A DNA stretch of 64,000 bases from Silene conica (taxonomy: Eukaryota; Streptophyta; Magnoliopsida; Caryophyllales; Caryophyllaceae): positions 32,947,068 through 33,011,067 of the forward strand of contig CM055319.2 in assembly GCA_029255685.2 (NCBI GenBank), written 5' to 3'. How positions within the stretch are numbered: the stretch's first letter is position 1; each line of letters begins with the position of its first letter. The notes beneath the pieces were generated by a model. It made no database searches and had not been told where the DNA came from. It saw only the letters and a list, made by a program, of their open reading frames with translations. Made by a program: the position numbers and the translations under genes. This document shows, one piece after another, positions 23,846 through 36,761 of the stretch.

Positions 23846-26800
23846 TCTCAACTAATGTATCATGATACAAGTTGTGATGTGAATGCTCTTCTTACTTGAA
23901 TTAGGGCATGAAAGCAAAGATAAGGGAAAAGAGAAACAAGCTTGATGGATCAAGGGAACTAAGAGTAGCTCCACTCGGGATGATCAAGGAGCTTTGTTTT
24001 TCCGCTTATTTTGCTAATATTTCAAGTGTTGTATGAACAATTAAAACCTATGTTTTATTTCCTTGTTGGACAAGGAAAGGGTAATCCATGAACAATATGT
24101 TGTATTTTGGATAATGTAGTGACTTGGTTTTCAACCCGAGTCACTATCGGTTTATAATTATGTTCTTGTTTAGTTTAACATACACTTGCAAATCTTAAAC
24201 ATAAAATAGAATTGATTATGAAATTTCAATGTATGGCCATTGAAGCCAAATTGGTATAGGATACCCAATTCAAATCAAATCAAAATCAAATTAAGTTTAG
24301 AACTCAATTAAGAGGAAAAGTTGTCAACCATCCAAAACTATCTAAGCTTTAAAACGAATAATTTCTGTAATAAATCATAAGGGTACACAAACCAACATCA
24401 AAGTCATTGCTTGTGGCCTTAGTAGCTATCTTTGGTGATAAAATGGGATTATTATTACAAAGATAGAGTGGGAGAAATTTGAAAAAGCCACAAATAGCAT
24501 ATGATTCTGATAAACACAATGGATGTGATCTATTAGTGAATAGTAGGATTTATTGTGTTTTGGTTATGTGAAAGATAAAAAGGAAAATTAAGTTGTGGAT
24601 GGGATCTACGATTTAAGAAAATCTACACCTTATGGTTGTAAAAGGTAGATTAGGCTGTAGATAAGAGTCTACGCCTTATCATCCCAAAGGTTGTAGATAA
24701 GATCTATGGTTTGGTAAAAATCTACGCCTTATATCCCAAGAGCAATCTGCACCCTATGGTTATAAAAGGTAGATTAGGCTGTGGATAAGATTCTAAGCCT
24801 TATCATCCCAAAAGTTGTGGATAAACCCAAAGGTTGTGGATAAGATCTACGGTTTGGTAAAAATCTACGCCTTATATACCAACGGCCCCGGCCCTGGGGG
24901 ATACTTCAAAGATAAGTTCTTAAAGTTTGTAAGGAAAAATTCTATACATGGATAAGATCCATGATAGAGTCCTCGTACAGTACAAGATAAGATAAATGTG
25001 GGGAACTGAAAGTTCCTTCACACAGAAATTGTATACCATAAGAAAAGACTCTTATAGAAACTACGGGAGGACACTCGAAGAAAATTATTCAAAAGATTTT
25101 GCAAAGGCTCAAGAAAGGGTTCTTGGATTTAGATGGTGATCTAAATGTGTCAATGCAAATTCTAAAGACCATGAAATTTATAAGACATACATGCTAATAA
25201 ATGAGATTTATTGGGAGAAGCATACGTTGACATGTGGATGCCAGCAGTCTACAAAGTTAAGGGTAACTTTGTTGAAAGTAGTAAGGTAATTCATTGAGAA
25301 TGAATTCAGTAAACTCAATAACCATTTTTTCAAAAGGGTATTTGAAAAGGATGTGACTATTAGCACATATGGTTAAGTCCCAACCATTTCAATTCATTAA
25401 ATGTTAAGGAACATTGAATTGAGTGGGAGCTTTATGATTTACGGTTAAATGTAAAGTTCAGTGGGAGTTCTCGCTCCAGGATTTGAAGCTATTGAGTCAT
25501 GGGTATGACTTCAGGATCTTCAGAATCAGGCAAGAACAAGAGTTTAGTGGGAGTAAACGTTATCTAAAACAACTCATTGCTCGTTTGGAATGAAGCATTG
25601 ATACTCATGAAAGGTACACGAGTTTTTGGTTCTAGATGACATATTGATATGAATTAAATCTAATTAAACATGGGATGTTTGGTTAAGATTATAAAAGACG
25701 TCTTGTTTATAAAGTTTTAAGGTTGTTCATAGAGATGAAGATAGTATAACCATGATGGGATCATGGAAATTTATCGAACCTTAAGTACTATTGTTTGCAC
25801 GTTTAAATCACTAATGTTTCCGCCATTAGTATAATCGTGTAAAGTGGATGCGCACCGCTTACAGGACAACCTGTTGAGCAAGTGTTAAACCAATGATTAA
25901 ATCTTGATCAATTGTCAAAGTATTCTCCAATGAAGATGAAAGACAAATTCAAGATTTTGGAAGATAACTTAGTCGTATGGTAAAAGGTTTGCAACGACTC
26001 AAGTTCCAAGAAACCAAGCAAAGATTTGTGATAATCTTTGGCTTACACTCATTGACTATGCATCTCAATGACTTGTATTTTAACTACATGGTCATCACAA
26101 GATTCTACAAAATGTGTACGTTCACAAATTATGTAAAGGCATTGCTGTGGCTCGGAGTTACACAATGCGCATAATCTTATTCGCTAGTCATGAGAATGAC
26201 TTGTCTCTTTCAGAGGAAAGATCAATGTGTGGATATGATCCGCAAAGTGAACGATCGCACGAACCGTGGTAAACCTGGTTTACTCAAAATGGAGATAATT
26301 ACAATTTTAAGGGATGTAAACGAGAGACCCTAAAGCTGATTGTAAATTAAATGGTGTTCAAAGGTTGACCACTTGGATGGTGTAATCCACTAATTGTTTG
26401 AGTTATTTATAACTCACGAAAGGTCAAGTAAAATTCAAATGGGATGGTAAGACCATATTGAACCCCATTAAAGTGAATTGAATTATCATGACCTCGCCCC
26501 TAGTTGCTTAAGTGAGGTGACATCTCAATGCAACCGGATGTGTGATGCGATTGATGGCGAGTTCAATTGCCATAGAGTCATACGAGATGACTAATCGATC
26601 ACCTAGGCATAGACATGTTAAGATACATTTGCCGGGCTAATGACCGCTGATAGAGCTCTGGCGTACTCTTATTAAAAGACTGCCTGGTCGTGGCGGGAGC
26701 ATCTATCGTGTTTCACATGAGTCAGTTCTTGGACTAATGACTGTTCTCAGAGGTGGCACAGTTTTCATATTAACTTTGATTTATGTCCTAACACCTTCGT

Positions 26801-27131
26801 AACTGGGGTTTATAAGGACATATTTTGGGTTATGATGGGCTGTGGCCAGCCGGAAGAAATGAGTCGATTGGGAATTGTCCATCCCTTGTCAGGGTTGAGA
26901 AATATCTCTAGGCCACTCGAGGAGAATAATAACTAGAAATGCGTGGCCACGCTCGGAAAGTATCTATGGTAGATAATTCCGGTCAGTAGTTATAAACTCC
27001 AGATCGAGACAAACCACTCTAGATTTTAATCAATTGCCGGCACGACCTGAGAGGACGCCATGCATTGAGTGGGAGATAGTAATAGGGCAAGAGAATTGGT
27101 GACACACACTTGTCTCGGACAAGTGGGAGAT
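23846..27131 (+). other. Post-gag non-coding region and polypurine tract of copia-1
   Basis: No frame with pol similarity is visible in 3.3 kb. The region shares short phrases with copia-2, for example a block near 25060 (GAAACTACGGGAGGACACTC) that is duplicated in reverse orientation near 53700-53840. Several GTGGGAG motifs resemble the terminal purine tract AAGTGGGAGA at 27121-27130, which abuts the 3' LTR. The 65-codon frame at 25977-26174 has no recognisable product. Confidence 0.6.
24597..24885 (+). repeat. Two-copy tandem repeat with GATAAG/CTTAT inverted motifs
   Basis: Units near 24625-24741 and 24748-24885 share TAAAAGGTAGATTAGGCTG, GGTTTGGTAAAAATCTACGC and CCTTATCATCCCAAA. Each contains short inverted motifs such as GATAAG...CTTATC and AGATAAGATCTA, so it can form local hairpins. 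Confidence 0.7.
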
Positions 27132-27936
27132 TGTTGGAGGAAGTGTCCTCGACAATAGTGTGTTGACATAATTAAAACTCATTTGAATGAAACACAACTG
27201 GGAGTGTTACTCTTTTAAAGTCAACTGATCAACATTTATCGATAATGATTGGCTGTCTAGAGTTTGACATTATCGTCATATGATGGTGGTGATCAGTTGA
27301 TCCCTTAAGGTCATATCTTTAGGGAATTCCGTCTCAATGGAATAATTAATTAATATTGTATTGGATACGAATTAATTAATAACTAGAAATTTGGAAATAA
27401 TTTTATATGACGAATATTTTTATAATGGGATTATAATAATAATAGTCATGGTAATAAAATCGTTTTATTAATCGGTTTTATTTATTCGTTTGGGAAACGA
27501 TTAAATTGAGAATGAACACGGTTGATCATAAAATTACAAAGAGTTGTAATTAAATTATGACATTACATTTTTATACAATAATAATTTCGAAATTATTAGT
27601 GCAAATATTTAAATGTAATAAATTTGTGAATTATGAATTTTAATAGTTAAAATTGCACAATTAACAAATTGGGTCATGTGTTATGGGACATGTATGACAT
27701 GTTACAAATTAACACAATTGACAAAAATAAAATGGAGTCCATTTTATCATTAGTTGAACCGTGTGATTGTGTGTTAGTATGGTAATGTTGATTATCATAT
27801 TTTAATTAGAAAAGCATATTATGATAAAAGCTTACAACCTAGTCTTTGTGTAAGACATAGGTGTAAGGCATATTGTATGCATTTTGCATAAAGGAAAAGA
27901 GCATGCATTGGCTCACTAGGCCACATGAGGGCCGGC
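27132..27936 (+). mobile_element. 3' LTR of copia-1, first part (rest at 40942-41421)
   Basis: Identical by eye to the first 805 bp of the 5' LTR. It breaks at CCGGC (27932-27936), the target duplication of element C, and resumes after the second CCGGC at 40937-40941. Confidence 0.95.
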
Positions 27937-29495
27937 TGATGCCCGTCGTTGAGGGTACCAAAGATAAAATTTATAATTCCTAACTTAAACAATAGATAGT
28001 GAAAGTCAGGGTCGAACCACAAAGAGGTGGGGAATGTTTATTGTCTTAATGTTAATGTTTAAAGGTAATAAAATTGGGGGTTGATTGTTGATTACTAAGT
28101 CTAAGCAAAGATTAAAATAAAACAAGAAATAAAAGATGAGAATAAAATATAATAAAAGGGATGCTAGGATGTTCGGGTAATAAATAGCTAAGGTAAAATA
28201 AATCCTAAGGTCAACATGTATTGCAGTCGCGTAAGGGGGTGTAACATATCTTTTTAGATCTATGCTACCTAATAGCTCCTTTCGGCCTATGCTATTAGTT
28301 CCTAGGTCTCACAATTATTGGGTGTCAATAATAAGGGTGATTCCTAAATCCCAGGTTACATACCTTTCAGCCTTGAGTAACCTATCCGTCTTAAGGTGTA
28401 AACCAATGCCCTTCCCGTATCTTTCAATCTTGGGTAGGTCATTACTAACATCCTACAAGTCTCCTGTTGGTCTCATTGCAGGATATTATAATTTATAAGA
28501 AAAGACGAAATAAGAAAACAGACGCGAGTGGTCGACCGACCGGCTACTCCAGTCGGCCGACCACGGCCTCGGTCGACCGACCGACTATTCCAGTCGGTCG
28601 ACCGGGGTCCTGCTACAGGTCGGGTTTTCGGATTTTATTCACCTATGCATATTATTCCCTACATCCTAACATATGAAGATTAGTTACTCATAATTGTTAA
28701 GACGAATATAAAATTGGGAATAAACATGAAGAACATAGTAAATAAACTAAGCATGCAAGATTCAAATAAAGCTTGGGATTCTAACTTAACAATTGTAATA
28801 AAAGCAATAAGAACAATAATGAAACTAGATCAAAGAAGAATTACCACAATTGGAATTAAGGCAGAACTGAATAAACTTTATTGAATGCTTGAGAATTCTT
28901 GAATAATGTTAAAAGATGAACTAGATAGTAGAAGATGATATATGATAAAAGCATATGAAAAAGCATATGAAAAAGCATATCTAACCCTAATCACAAGATT
29001 TGTTTATATAGGGTAAAAACTAAGAGTTTCCTAAAAGCTAAGACTCTACTTTATTTCCGAAAAAGAAAAGAAATCGCATGGGCTTTAATCTGGTCGGCCG
29101 ACCCGTATAACTGGTCGGTCGACCTCTTCTTGCTGGGCTTCTCTTATTTTCGGCCTTCTTCGAGAAAATTGGACTTTATGAAAATCGGGCCTGGTCGGCC
29201 GACCCGTTTAGCTGGTCGGTCGACCGCTTCTGTGCGGAAATCTTCGGATTTCTTCTGTTTTGACTCTTGGTACTTGATTTCGACTCCAGTTGACTTTCCA
29301 TTTATTCCTTAATTAAGCAAAAGACTTGAGGATACGAATTTGGTGCCAAATCGTCTCTTTTCCGCATAAATCTGCAAAAGTGCATAAAAATACGAAAGTA
29401 CACAATTTGTGGGAAATAAAGGCTAAAACATAGTAAATGAGCGACCAAATACGTGTAAAAATAGATGTAAAACATCATAAAATAGACACGTATCA
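27937..29495 (-). mobile_element. 3' LTR of element C (1,559 bp)
   Basis: TG...CA ends and same length as the 5' LTR. A minus-strand TATATAAAC promoter-like motif is at about 29002-29010. Four GGTCGnnCGACC pairs lie at 28531/28552, 28572/28593, 29092/29113 and 29193/29214. The adjoining AATTCCCCAAACCAAACCC (29496-29514) is the polypurine tract on the opposite strand. Confidence 0.92.
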
Positions 29496-31487
29496 AATTC
29501 CCCAAACCAAACCCTTGCTTGCCCTCAAGCAAGAAATAGACTCGATCTTAACTAATGGAACGATTTCAATCTCAGAGCGAAATTTACATGTAAGCCTAAA
29601 CCAATGTCAAGTACAAAATGAGAAAGCATTTAAATCATGCAAACGAGTTATAGGGTTGTCAGATTTGCAAATAAAGAAACTATAGAGACTTAATACCATG
29701 GACTCTCGCGGTACGCTCGAGACACTCATGAAGCAAAGGGTGAGTATATGTAAAAGATAGAAAGAAGTAATTTTGTAGAGACACTCACCTAACTGCGACC
29801 CATGAAAACATGCCTGCAATCTAACATGAACAGGAATTCTACAACTTTGTATAACAATCTCATTTAAGTGACTCAGATACATGCAATTGGGTTTATGAAA
29901 GATATGTGGGGTAAAAGGTAAAAGTGGTTAAGATGTTTTTGGAATTGTGGGGTTAGTAGCCAAGCTAGTAAAACCGATTCCCAACAACATATTTCACAAC
30001 TTTTTTTAATATTAAGAAAGTGCCTTTTCTTGTGGCACAACTCTCACATTTTATAAGAAAGGACTCCCAAATATTTTGAATGAAGTACGGGAGTGATAAC
30101 ATATAAAAGAAAGGAATTTTGGAACGATTTTTTTTTCATTCTAATGTTGTCAGGTGGTCGACCGACCCGTATATGTGGTCGGTCGACTGACTTTCGTAAT
30201 TTTCGTATTTTTTTTTTCGTTTTTCTTTTCTTTCTTTCTTTGAATTTTCTGTCCTTTTTTCTTTTCTTGCTTTCTTTCTTTCTTTTCTCTTTTTGCTTAT
30301 GATAGTACACAAACCAAGATGCCTCAAAAATAATCCAATGACCACAAATACTAGCTTGGAAGGGTAGGCTAAGTATGGGATGTAGTTTTGGGGGAATAAA
30401 AAGGCGAATTTTGGCTATGTGAAGCTTATGGGTAAATATGAGAAAAGGGATCCCAAATGCACGTATCAAGACTCACAAAACGAGATAGTAAAACAAGTAT
30501 ATAGCAATTCAAGTTCATGTTTATGCATATTGATGTAACATGTTCCAAGGGGAGTACTACTCACATCCTAGACAACTGGTTTAAGAATGAAACCAGGAAA
30601 TAAAGCTCTAAAACTTAGAATGTATAGTAGGTTGCCAAGGTATAAGTCAAGTCTCAAGATATACAAATTGACAAAAACTCGTAGATATGCAAAAGACTCT
30701 CATACTAAAACATGTTGACAAGGTAAGGTAAAGGCATAAACATGTAAGAAAGCAAAATCATCCTTGAAATACTCTCGTTCCGACTCGACCTATATGCTAA
30801 AATAAACGTGCATTTTTTTGGAATTTTTGAATTTTTTTTTAATTTTTTTGGATTTTTGTATATATAAGGAAAATAAAGAAAAGAACGATGCAAGACAGAA
30901 ATGCAATAAACGTGTGACAAAATGTAATGCATGTAACACGAAACCATTCCCCAAACCAACCCGCACAATGTCCCCATTGTGCATTAGCCTAAGTAAAGGT
31001 TTCAGAAAATTAAAGGAAAGATGCAAAGAAATTAAAACTAAAAAAAACTGGAAAGAACTCACTGGGTTAAAAGATGGAAGAGAAAAAAAAACCTCCCCAA
31101 ACCAGCGTAAGCTGGGAGGTTTTGGTGGCTAGCAGTGCCACTCAAGTATCCAATTTGATTTCACGAGTTCCAAGGAGGAGAAACGAAAGACTGCAGCGGA
31201 CAGGTAGGTCGACCGACCGGTGTTTCTGGTCGATCGACCTCATGTGAACAGCGGAAAATTCTGTGATACAACGCCTCTGGTCGACCGACTGATGATTCTG
31301 GTCGGTCGACCATCTGCGTCCTGGAGGTCTTCGTTTTTTCGGAAATCCTGAAAAAGCAAGAAAATATGTGCGCCCAACAATGCGCGAGATGCCAAAACGA
31401 TTCTAAAAGTCTTAACTACTAGCAAACCGAACTAAAAAATTTCACACAACATAAGATAAATTGTCTTAAAACTGCAAATAAAAACAA
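29496..31487 (-). other. 3' non-coding region of element C
   Basis: About 2 kb between the ancestral Gag-protease stop and the polypurine tract, with no coding similarity on either strand. It is collinear with 46762-48793 of D. It holds a pyrimidine/purine-biased tract at 30200-30300, three 12-mer pairs (30156/30177, 31207/31228, 31279/31300) and a strong hairpin at about 31091-31125 (AACCTCCC with GGGAGGTT). Confidence 0.7.
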
Positions 31488-31670
31488 CTATCCGCTAAAG
31501 ATGCGGAAGATATCCGACCACGGCTTCTGACGGCACGCCGTAGTCTCCACAGTTTTTGCTTCGGTGGCAAAACACATCTTCTTTCCTCCATCGCAAAGCA
31601 TATGCGACGGTCTCTCTTCTTGAGCCTGCCTCCTCTTCTTTTTCTCCTCTCGATCCACGACGTCTGGATC

Positions 31671-34358
31671 CTAATCTTCTCCATAGCTTAGGCATCCCAT
31701 TCCTCCTCTCTGGATGATGACTTCCTTCTCCTTGGGTTTCCCCAAACCAATCCCTGCAATAGTCATAATAGAAGTGTCCTCCCTATTGCTCCCGATCTGG
31801 GGCGGAGGTGTAAAAACAGATACAGGAACAGGTAATAAAGGTGGAGAAGTAGTGATGACCTCATACTTCTTTTCAGAAGTGATAGCATTACATGTGATGG
31901 GGGTCATAGCACCCTTCTTCCTATAGGATAGGCCATAGATAATGGAATGTTTGCCTACCTTGAAAGTTAGAGTTCCAGTGCCTACATCTATAATGGCACC
32001 TGCAGTGTGAAGAAAGGGTCTTCCTAGAATTATAGGTATATGGGCATCCTCTGGGATGTCTAAGACTACAAAGTCAACTGGGAAGAAAAACCTGTCAATA
32101 CGCACAGGGATGTTTTCTAACACCCCTATAGGTTCCATAGATGTGCGATCAGCCATCTGGACTGTCATACTGGTCACTGCAAATTCGGTCATTCCTAGTT
32201 TTAAGGCAACGCTTAGGGGCATGACACTTATACTAGCACCTAAATCGCATAAAGCCTTTTTAACTGGGAAGGTTCCTATATTACAGGGGACAGAAAAACT
32301 TCCAGGGTCTTCTAATTTATGAGGGGCAATGACATGTGTTAAAAAGCTAGATGACTCTTCAGTGAGAGCCACCGACTCAACCTTTTCTAGAGACCTCTTT
32401 CTTGACAAAAGCTGTCTCATGAATTTTAGATAAGAAGGAACTTGTTGAACTAATTCTAAAAATGGAACTTGAACATTTAATGAACGAATTACATCTTTAA
32501 ATTTATCAAAAGATACCTGTTCCTTCGAAGGCACGAGTCTTTCCGGGAAAGGAGCAGCTGAGGACTCCGTATTTGCAGCCCTTTTTAAAAATCTGGGGGT
32601 CTTGTCACCCCTGAAAAGAAAGTCCCGTAAGTTATTCGGCAATTCTGGACGAAAGGGTACTTCAGATTCTGCTTCGATGGTCGGTCGACCAGTATCCTCG
32701 GTCGGTCGACCAGTCTCCTGTTCAGCTGATATTTTCTGATCCTGCTCCGCGGTCGGTCGACCAGATTCTTCGGTCGGTCGACCGACTTTGCTGCTACTCG
32801 CTGTTTTTTCTTTCTCAGCCCCCACTTTAGCTCCACTTCGCAGGGTTACGACGTTTAGGGTCTCCTTCTTCTGGTCCGGTTTGGTCGGAAGTTGACCCGG
32901 AGCCCTAGTGTCATTCTTGCTCGCAATCTGAGCAATCTGGGACTCCAACATCTTCATCCCTGCCTCTCTAGCCTGCGACTCCTTCTGAACCAACCCAATA
33001 AGATTTTGGATAAGAGCATCTGTGTTGGGTGGTGGATTGGAAGGTGGTTGAGGGTTGAAAGGTGGTCTTTGGAAATTTTGTTTATGTGGGGGTACATAGG
33101 TGGTATTTTGCTGAGGTTGCATATGCTGTGGGTTTTGAACATTCTGGCTTGCCCACCTTAGGTTGGGATGGACATTATTATTATTTGGGTCATAGAAATT
33201 GTTCCCACGATAATGCTGAAAAGCGGCACATGTCTCATTAGATGAAGTACAGAACTTTGACACATGCCCTTCTCCACCGCACCTCTCACAAGCAAAGGGT
33301 CCATCCTGAACGGCGTTCACCTGGTATATTCCTCCCTTGCTTCCACTCCCAAGATCGAGCTTTCCTGCAGCCTCAAATTTTTCCAACTTGGCCGTTAAGG
33401 CCTCAATTGCTGCCAGGTTGTACTCAGATTTTCTCTGATTTCCTCTGGAAGTACCATGCTCAGCGCGGTGCACAGCAACATCTTCTATTAACTTGAGACC
33501 CTTAGTCTCTCCTGAATTATCCTGGAACCTTCCATTAGCTGCAGCATCTAAGTAGGCCCTGTTGTCATCATAGAGGCCATTGTAGAACTGGTTGCAAAGA
33601 AACCATTGTTCGAATCCGTGATGTGGTATGGATCGAACAAGTCTCTTGAACCTGTCCCACGCCTCGCTAAAGTCTTCGTTGGGTCCTTGCTTGAAATTGG
33701 TGATCTGCGCTCTTAAAGCATTTGTCTTTGATGCAGAGTAATATTTTCTGTAGAAAGCTAGGGCTAAGGTGTTCCAATCTGTAACTCCCGCAGCAGTGCG
33801 ATCAAGGTCTCTGTACCATTCTCTCGCAGAGTCCCTAAGGGAGAAGATAAACATGGTCTGTTTAATCTGGTCCTGCGTTACTCCTTCTGGGGGTGCTATA
33901 GAACATATGTAATCTGTGAAGATTTCAATATGCTTAGCAGCATCCTCATTGGCCGAGCCTCCAAATTGGTTTCTTTCAACCATAGTAATATAGGCAGGCT
34001 TGGCCTCGAATGGCTTCCCAGTACCTGCAGGTAAAGTGAACCCTTTGTATAGGTCCTTTGCCTGAGGCATAGAGTGACTGGCAATAGTAGCTTCTTCTGC
34101 CATATTATCTTCTTCTTTAGGAAAAACTGGAAAGTGGGTGAAAGGTGGTGTTTTTGGTGAAAGTGGATTGATGGGTGAATTTGGTTGCGAAGGTGGTGTT
34201 TTTGGTGAAGATGGTGGTAACTCGAAAAGGTCTTCTTGAAATAAAGAGGATGGTGACCCTCCCTCTTGATTTGTTAGAAGTTGCTTTCTTCTTTCCCTAA
34301 GAGTCCTCTCAATTTCGAGATCAAGTGGTAGGAGTTCTCCTTGAACTGACCTGCGCAT
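31671..34358 (-). CDS. gag-pro: Gag-protease polyprotein of element C (895 aa, C-terminally truncated)
   Basis: The capsid region occupies about residues 130-320, with the OTA-type signature (REWYRDLDR, then SIPHHGFEQWFLCNQFYNGL). A CCHC knuckle (CERCGGEGHVSKFC) starts at residue 357. A Pro/Gln/Asn-rich linker follows, then paired GRPT motifs, then a retropepsin-like domain with DLGAS active site and IILGRPFLHTAGA flap-end motif. The start aligns with that of D. The frame stops at a TAG (31671-31673) where D has a Glu codon. The remaining 60-odd codons still read in frame to about 31488, so this is a recent nonsense change outside the protease. No pol follows. Confidence 0.92.
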   Translation of the reverse strand: MRRSVQGELLPLDLEIERTLRERRKQLLTNQEGGSPSSLFQEDLFELPPSSPKTPPSQPNSPINPLSPKTPPFTHFPVFPKEEDNMAEEATIASHSMPQAKDLYKGFTLPAGTGKPFEAKPAYITMVERNQFGGSANEDAAKHIEIFTDYICSIAPPEGVTQDQIKQTMFIFSLRDSAREWYRDLDRTAAGVTDWNTLALAFYRKYYSASKTNALRAQITNFKQGPNEDFSEAWDRFKRLVRSIPHHGFEQWFLCNQFYNGLYDDNRAYLDAAANGRFQDNSGETKGLKLIEDVAVHRAEHGTSRGNQRKSEYNLAAIEALTAKLEKFEAAGKLDLGSGSKGGIYQVNAVQDGPFACERCGGEGHVSKFCTSSNETCAAFQHYRGNNFYDPNNNNVHPNLRWASQNVQNPQHMQPQQNTTYVPPHKQNFQRPPFNPQPPSNPPPNTDALIQNLIGLVQKESQAREAGMKMLESQIAQIASKNDTRAPGQLPTKPDQKKETLNVVTLRSGAKVGAEKEKTASSSKVGRPTEESGRPTAEQDQKISAEQETGRPTEDTGRPTIEAESEVPFRPELPNNLRDFLFRGDKTPRFLKRAANTESSAAPFPERLVPSKEQVSFDKFKDVIRSLNVQVPFLELVQQVPSYLKFMRQLLSRKRSLEKVESVALTEESSSFLTHVIAPHKLEDPGSFSVPCNIGTFPVKKALCDLGASISVMPLSVALKLGMTEFAVTSMTVQMADRTSMEPIGVLENIPVRIDRFFFPVDFVVLDIPEDAHIPIILGRPFLHTAGAIIDVGTGTLTFKVGKHSIIYGLSYRKKGAMTPITCNAITSEKKYEVITTSPPLLPVPVSVFTPPPQIGSNREDTSIMTIAGIGLGKPKEKEVIIQRGGMGCLSYGED

Positions 34359-34457
34359 AAGAGGAAACTACAAGAAAAAGGTGAGAAGGTCTAAGGAACA
34401 AAAAGTTCCTTAAACAAAGAGAAACAAAAACAAAAAACAATAAACACTGGCGTCACC

Positions 34458-34475
34458 TCCCCGGCAACGGCGCCA
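34458..34475 (-). other. Element C primer-binding site (tRNA-Asp type)
   Basis: On the minus strand the sequence is TGGCGCCGTTGCCGGGGA, which matches the 3' end of plant tRNA-Asp as known for Athila-type elements. Identical sites occur in D and E. Confidence 0.92.
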
Positions 34476-34480
34476 AAATT

Positions 34481-35442
34481 TGATGCCCGTCGTTGAGGGT
34501 ACCAAAGATAAAATTTATAATTCCTAACTTAAACAATAGATAGTGAAAGTCAGGGTCGAACCACAAAGAGGTGGGGAATGTTTATTGTCTTAATGTTAAT
34601 GTTTAAAGGTAATAAAATTGGGGGTTGATTGTTGATTACTAATTCTAAGCAAAGATTAAAATAAAACAAGAAATAAAAGATGAGAATAAAATATAATAAA
34701 AGGGATGCGAGGATGTTCGGGTAATAAATAGCTAAGGTAAAATAAATCCTAAGGTCAACATGTATTGCAATCGCGTAAGGGGGTGTAACATATCTTTTTA
34801 GATCTATGCTACCTAATAGCTCCTTTCGGCCTATGCTATTAGTTCCTAGGTCTCACAATTATTGGGTGTCAATAATAAGGGTGATTCCTAAATCCCAGGT
34901 TACATACCTTTCAGCTTTGAGTAACCTATCCGTCTTAAGGTGTAAACCAATGCCCTTCCCGTATCTTTCAATCTTGGGTAGGTCATTACTAACATCCTAC
35001 AAGTCTCCTGTTGGTCTCATTGCAGGATATTATAATTTATAAGAAAAGACGAAATAAGAAAACAGACGCGAGTGGTCGACCGACCGGCTACTCCAGTCGG
35101 CCGACCACGGCCTCGGTCGACCGACCGACTATTCCAGTCGGTCGACCGGGGTCCTGCTACAGGTCGGGTTTTCGGATTTTATTTTACCTTAGCCATTTAT
35201 TACCCAAACATCCTAGCATCCTCTTTTAATATATTTTATTCTCATCTTTTATTATTTGTTTATTTTAATCTTTGCTTTAGACTTAGTAATCAACCAATCA
35301 AACCCCCAAAATTGTTACCTTAACATTAATACCAAACAATAAACATTCCCCACCTCCTTGTGGTTCGACCCTGACTTTCACTATCTATTATTAAAGTTAG
35401 GAATTATAAATTTTATCTTTGGTACCCTCAACGACGGGCATC
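34481..35442. repeat. Foldback of partial LTR sequence next to the C primer-binding site
   Basis: 34481 to about 35183 repeats the first ~700 bp of the C LTR. It then switches, within a short shared TTTTATT, to an inverted ~260-bp LTR end (to 35442). The inverted arm is closer to the D-type LTR end than to C (TTATTACCCAAACATCCTAGCATC). The unit thus has LTR ends as inverted termini and is followed by a second CCAAAATT spacer and the real 5' LTR at 35450. Confidence 0.85.
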
Positions 35443-35449
35443 CAAAATT

Positions 35450-36761
35450 TGATGCCCGTCGTTGAGGGTACCAAAGATAAAATTTATAATTCCTAACTTA
35501 AACAATAGATAGTGAAAGTCAGGGTCGAACCACAAAGAGGTGGGGAATGTTTATTGTCTTAATGTTAATGTTTAAAGGTAATAAAATTGGGGGTTGATTG
35601 TTGATTACTAAGTCTAAGCAAAGATTAAAATAAAACAAGAAATAAAAGATGAGAATAAAATATAATAAAAGGGATGCTAGGATGTTCGGGTAATAAATAG
35701 CTAAGGTAAAATAAATCCTAAGGTCAACATGTATTGCAGTCGCGTAAGGGGGTGTAACATATCTTTTTAGATCTATGCTACCTAATAGCTCCTTTCGGCC
35801 TATGCTATTAGTTCCTAGGTGTCACAATTATTGGGTGTCAATAATAAGGGTGATTCCTAAATCCCAGGTTACATACCTTTCAGCCTTGAGTAACCTATCC
35901 GTCTTAAGGTGTAAACCAATGCCCTTCCCGTATCTTTCAATCTTGGGTAGGTCATTACTAACATCCTACAAGTCTCCTGTTGGTCTCATTGCAGGATATT
36001 ATAATTTATAAGAAAAGACGAAATAAGAAAACAGACGCGAGTGGTCGACCGACCAGCTACTCCAGTCGGCCGACCACGGCCTCGGTCGACCGACCGACTA
36101 TTCCAGTCGGTCGACCGGGGTCCTGCTACAGGTCGGGTTTTCGGATTTTATTCACCTATGCATATTATTCCCTACATCCTAACATATGAAGATTAGTTAC
36201 TCATAATTGTTAAGACGAATATAAAATTGGGAATAAACATGAAGAACATAGTAAATAAACTAAGCATGCAAGATTCAAATAAAGCTTGGGATTCTAACTT
36301 AACAATTGTAATAAAAGCAATAAGAACAATAATGAAACTAGATCAAAGAAGAATTACCACAATTGGAATTAAGGCAGAACTGAATAAACTTTATTGAATG
36401 CTTGAGAATTCTTGAATAATGTTAAAAGATGAACTAGATAGTAGAAGATGATATATGATAAAAGCATATGAAAAAGCATATGAAAAAGCATATCTAACCC
36501 TAATCACAAGATTTGTTTATATAGGGTAAAAACTAAGAGTTTCCTAAAAGCTAAGACTCTACTTTATTTCCGAAAAAGAAAAGAAATCGCATGGGCTTTA
36601 ATCTGGTCGGCCGACCCGTATAACTGGTCGGTCGACCTCTTCTTGCTGGGCTTCTCTTATTTTCGGCCTTCTTCGAGAAAATTGGACTTTATGAAAATCG
36701 GGCCTGGTCGGCCGACCCGTTTAGCTGGTCGGTCGACCGCTTCTGTGCGGAAATCTTCGGA
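35450..36761 (-). mobile_element. 5' LTR of element C, split by the CACTA element (rest at 40690-40936)
   Basis: Nearly identical to the 3' LTR; by eye a few substitutions, for example one in the first 12-mer spacer near 36054. The break is at GGA (36759-36761), duplicated at 40687-40689. The two parts sum to 1,559 bp. Confidence 0.93.
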
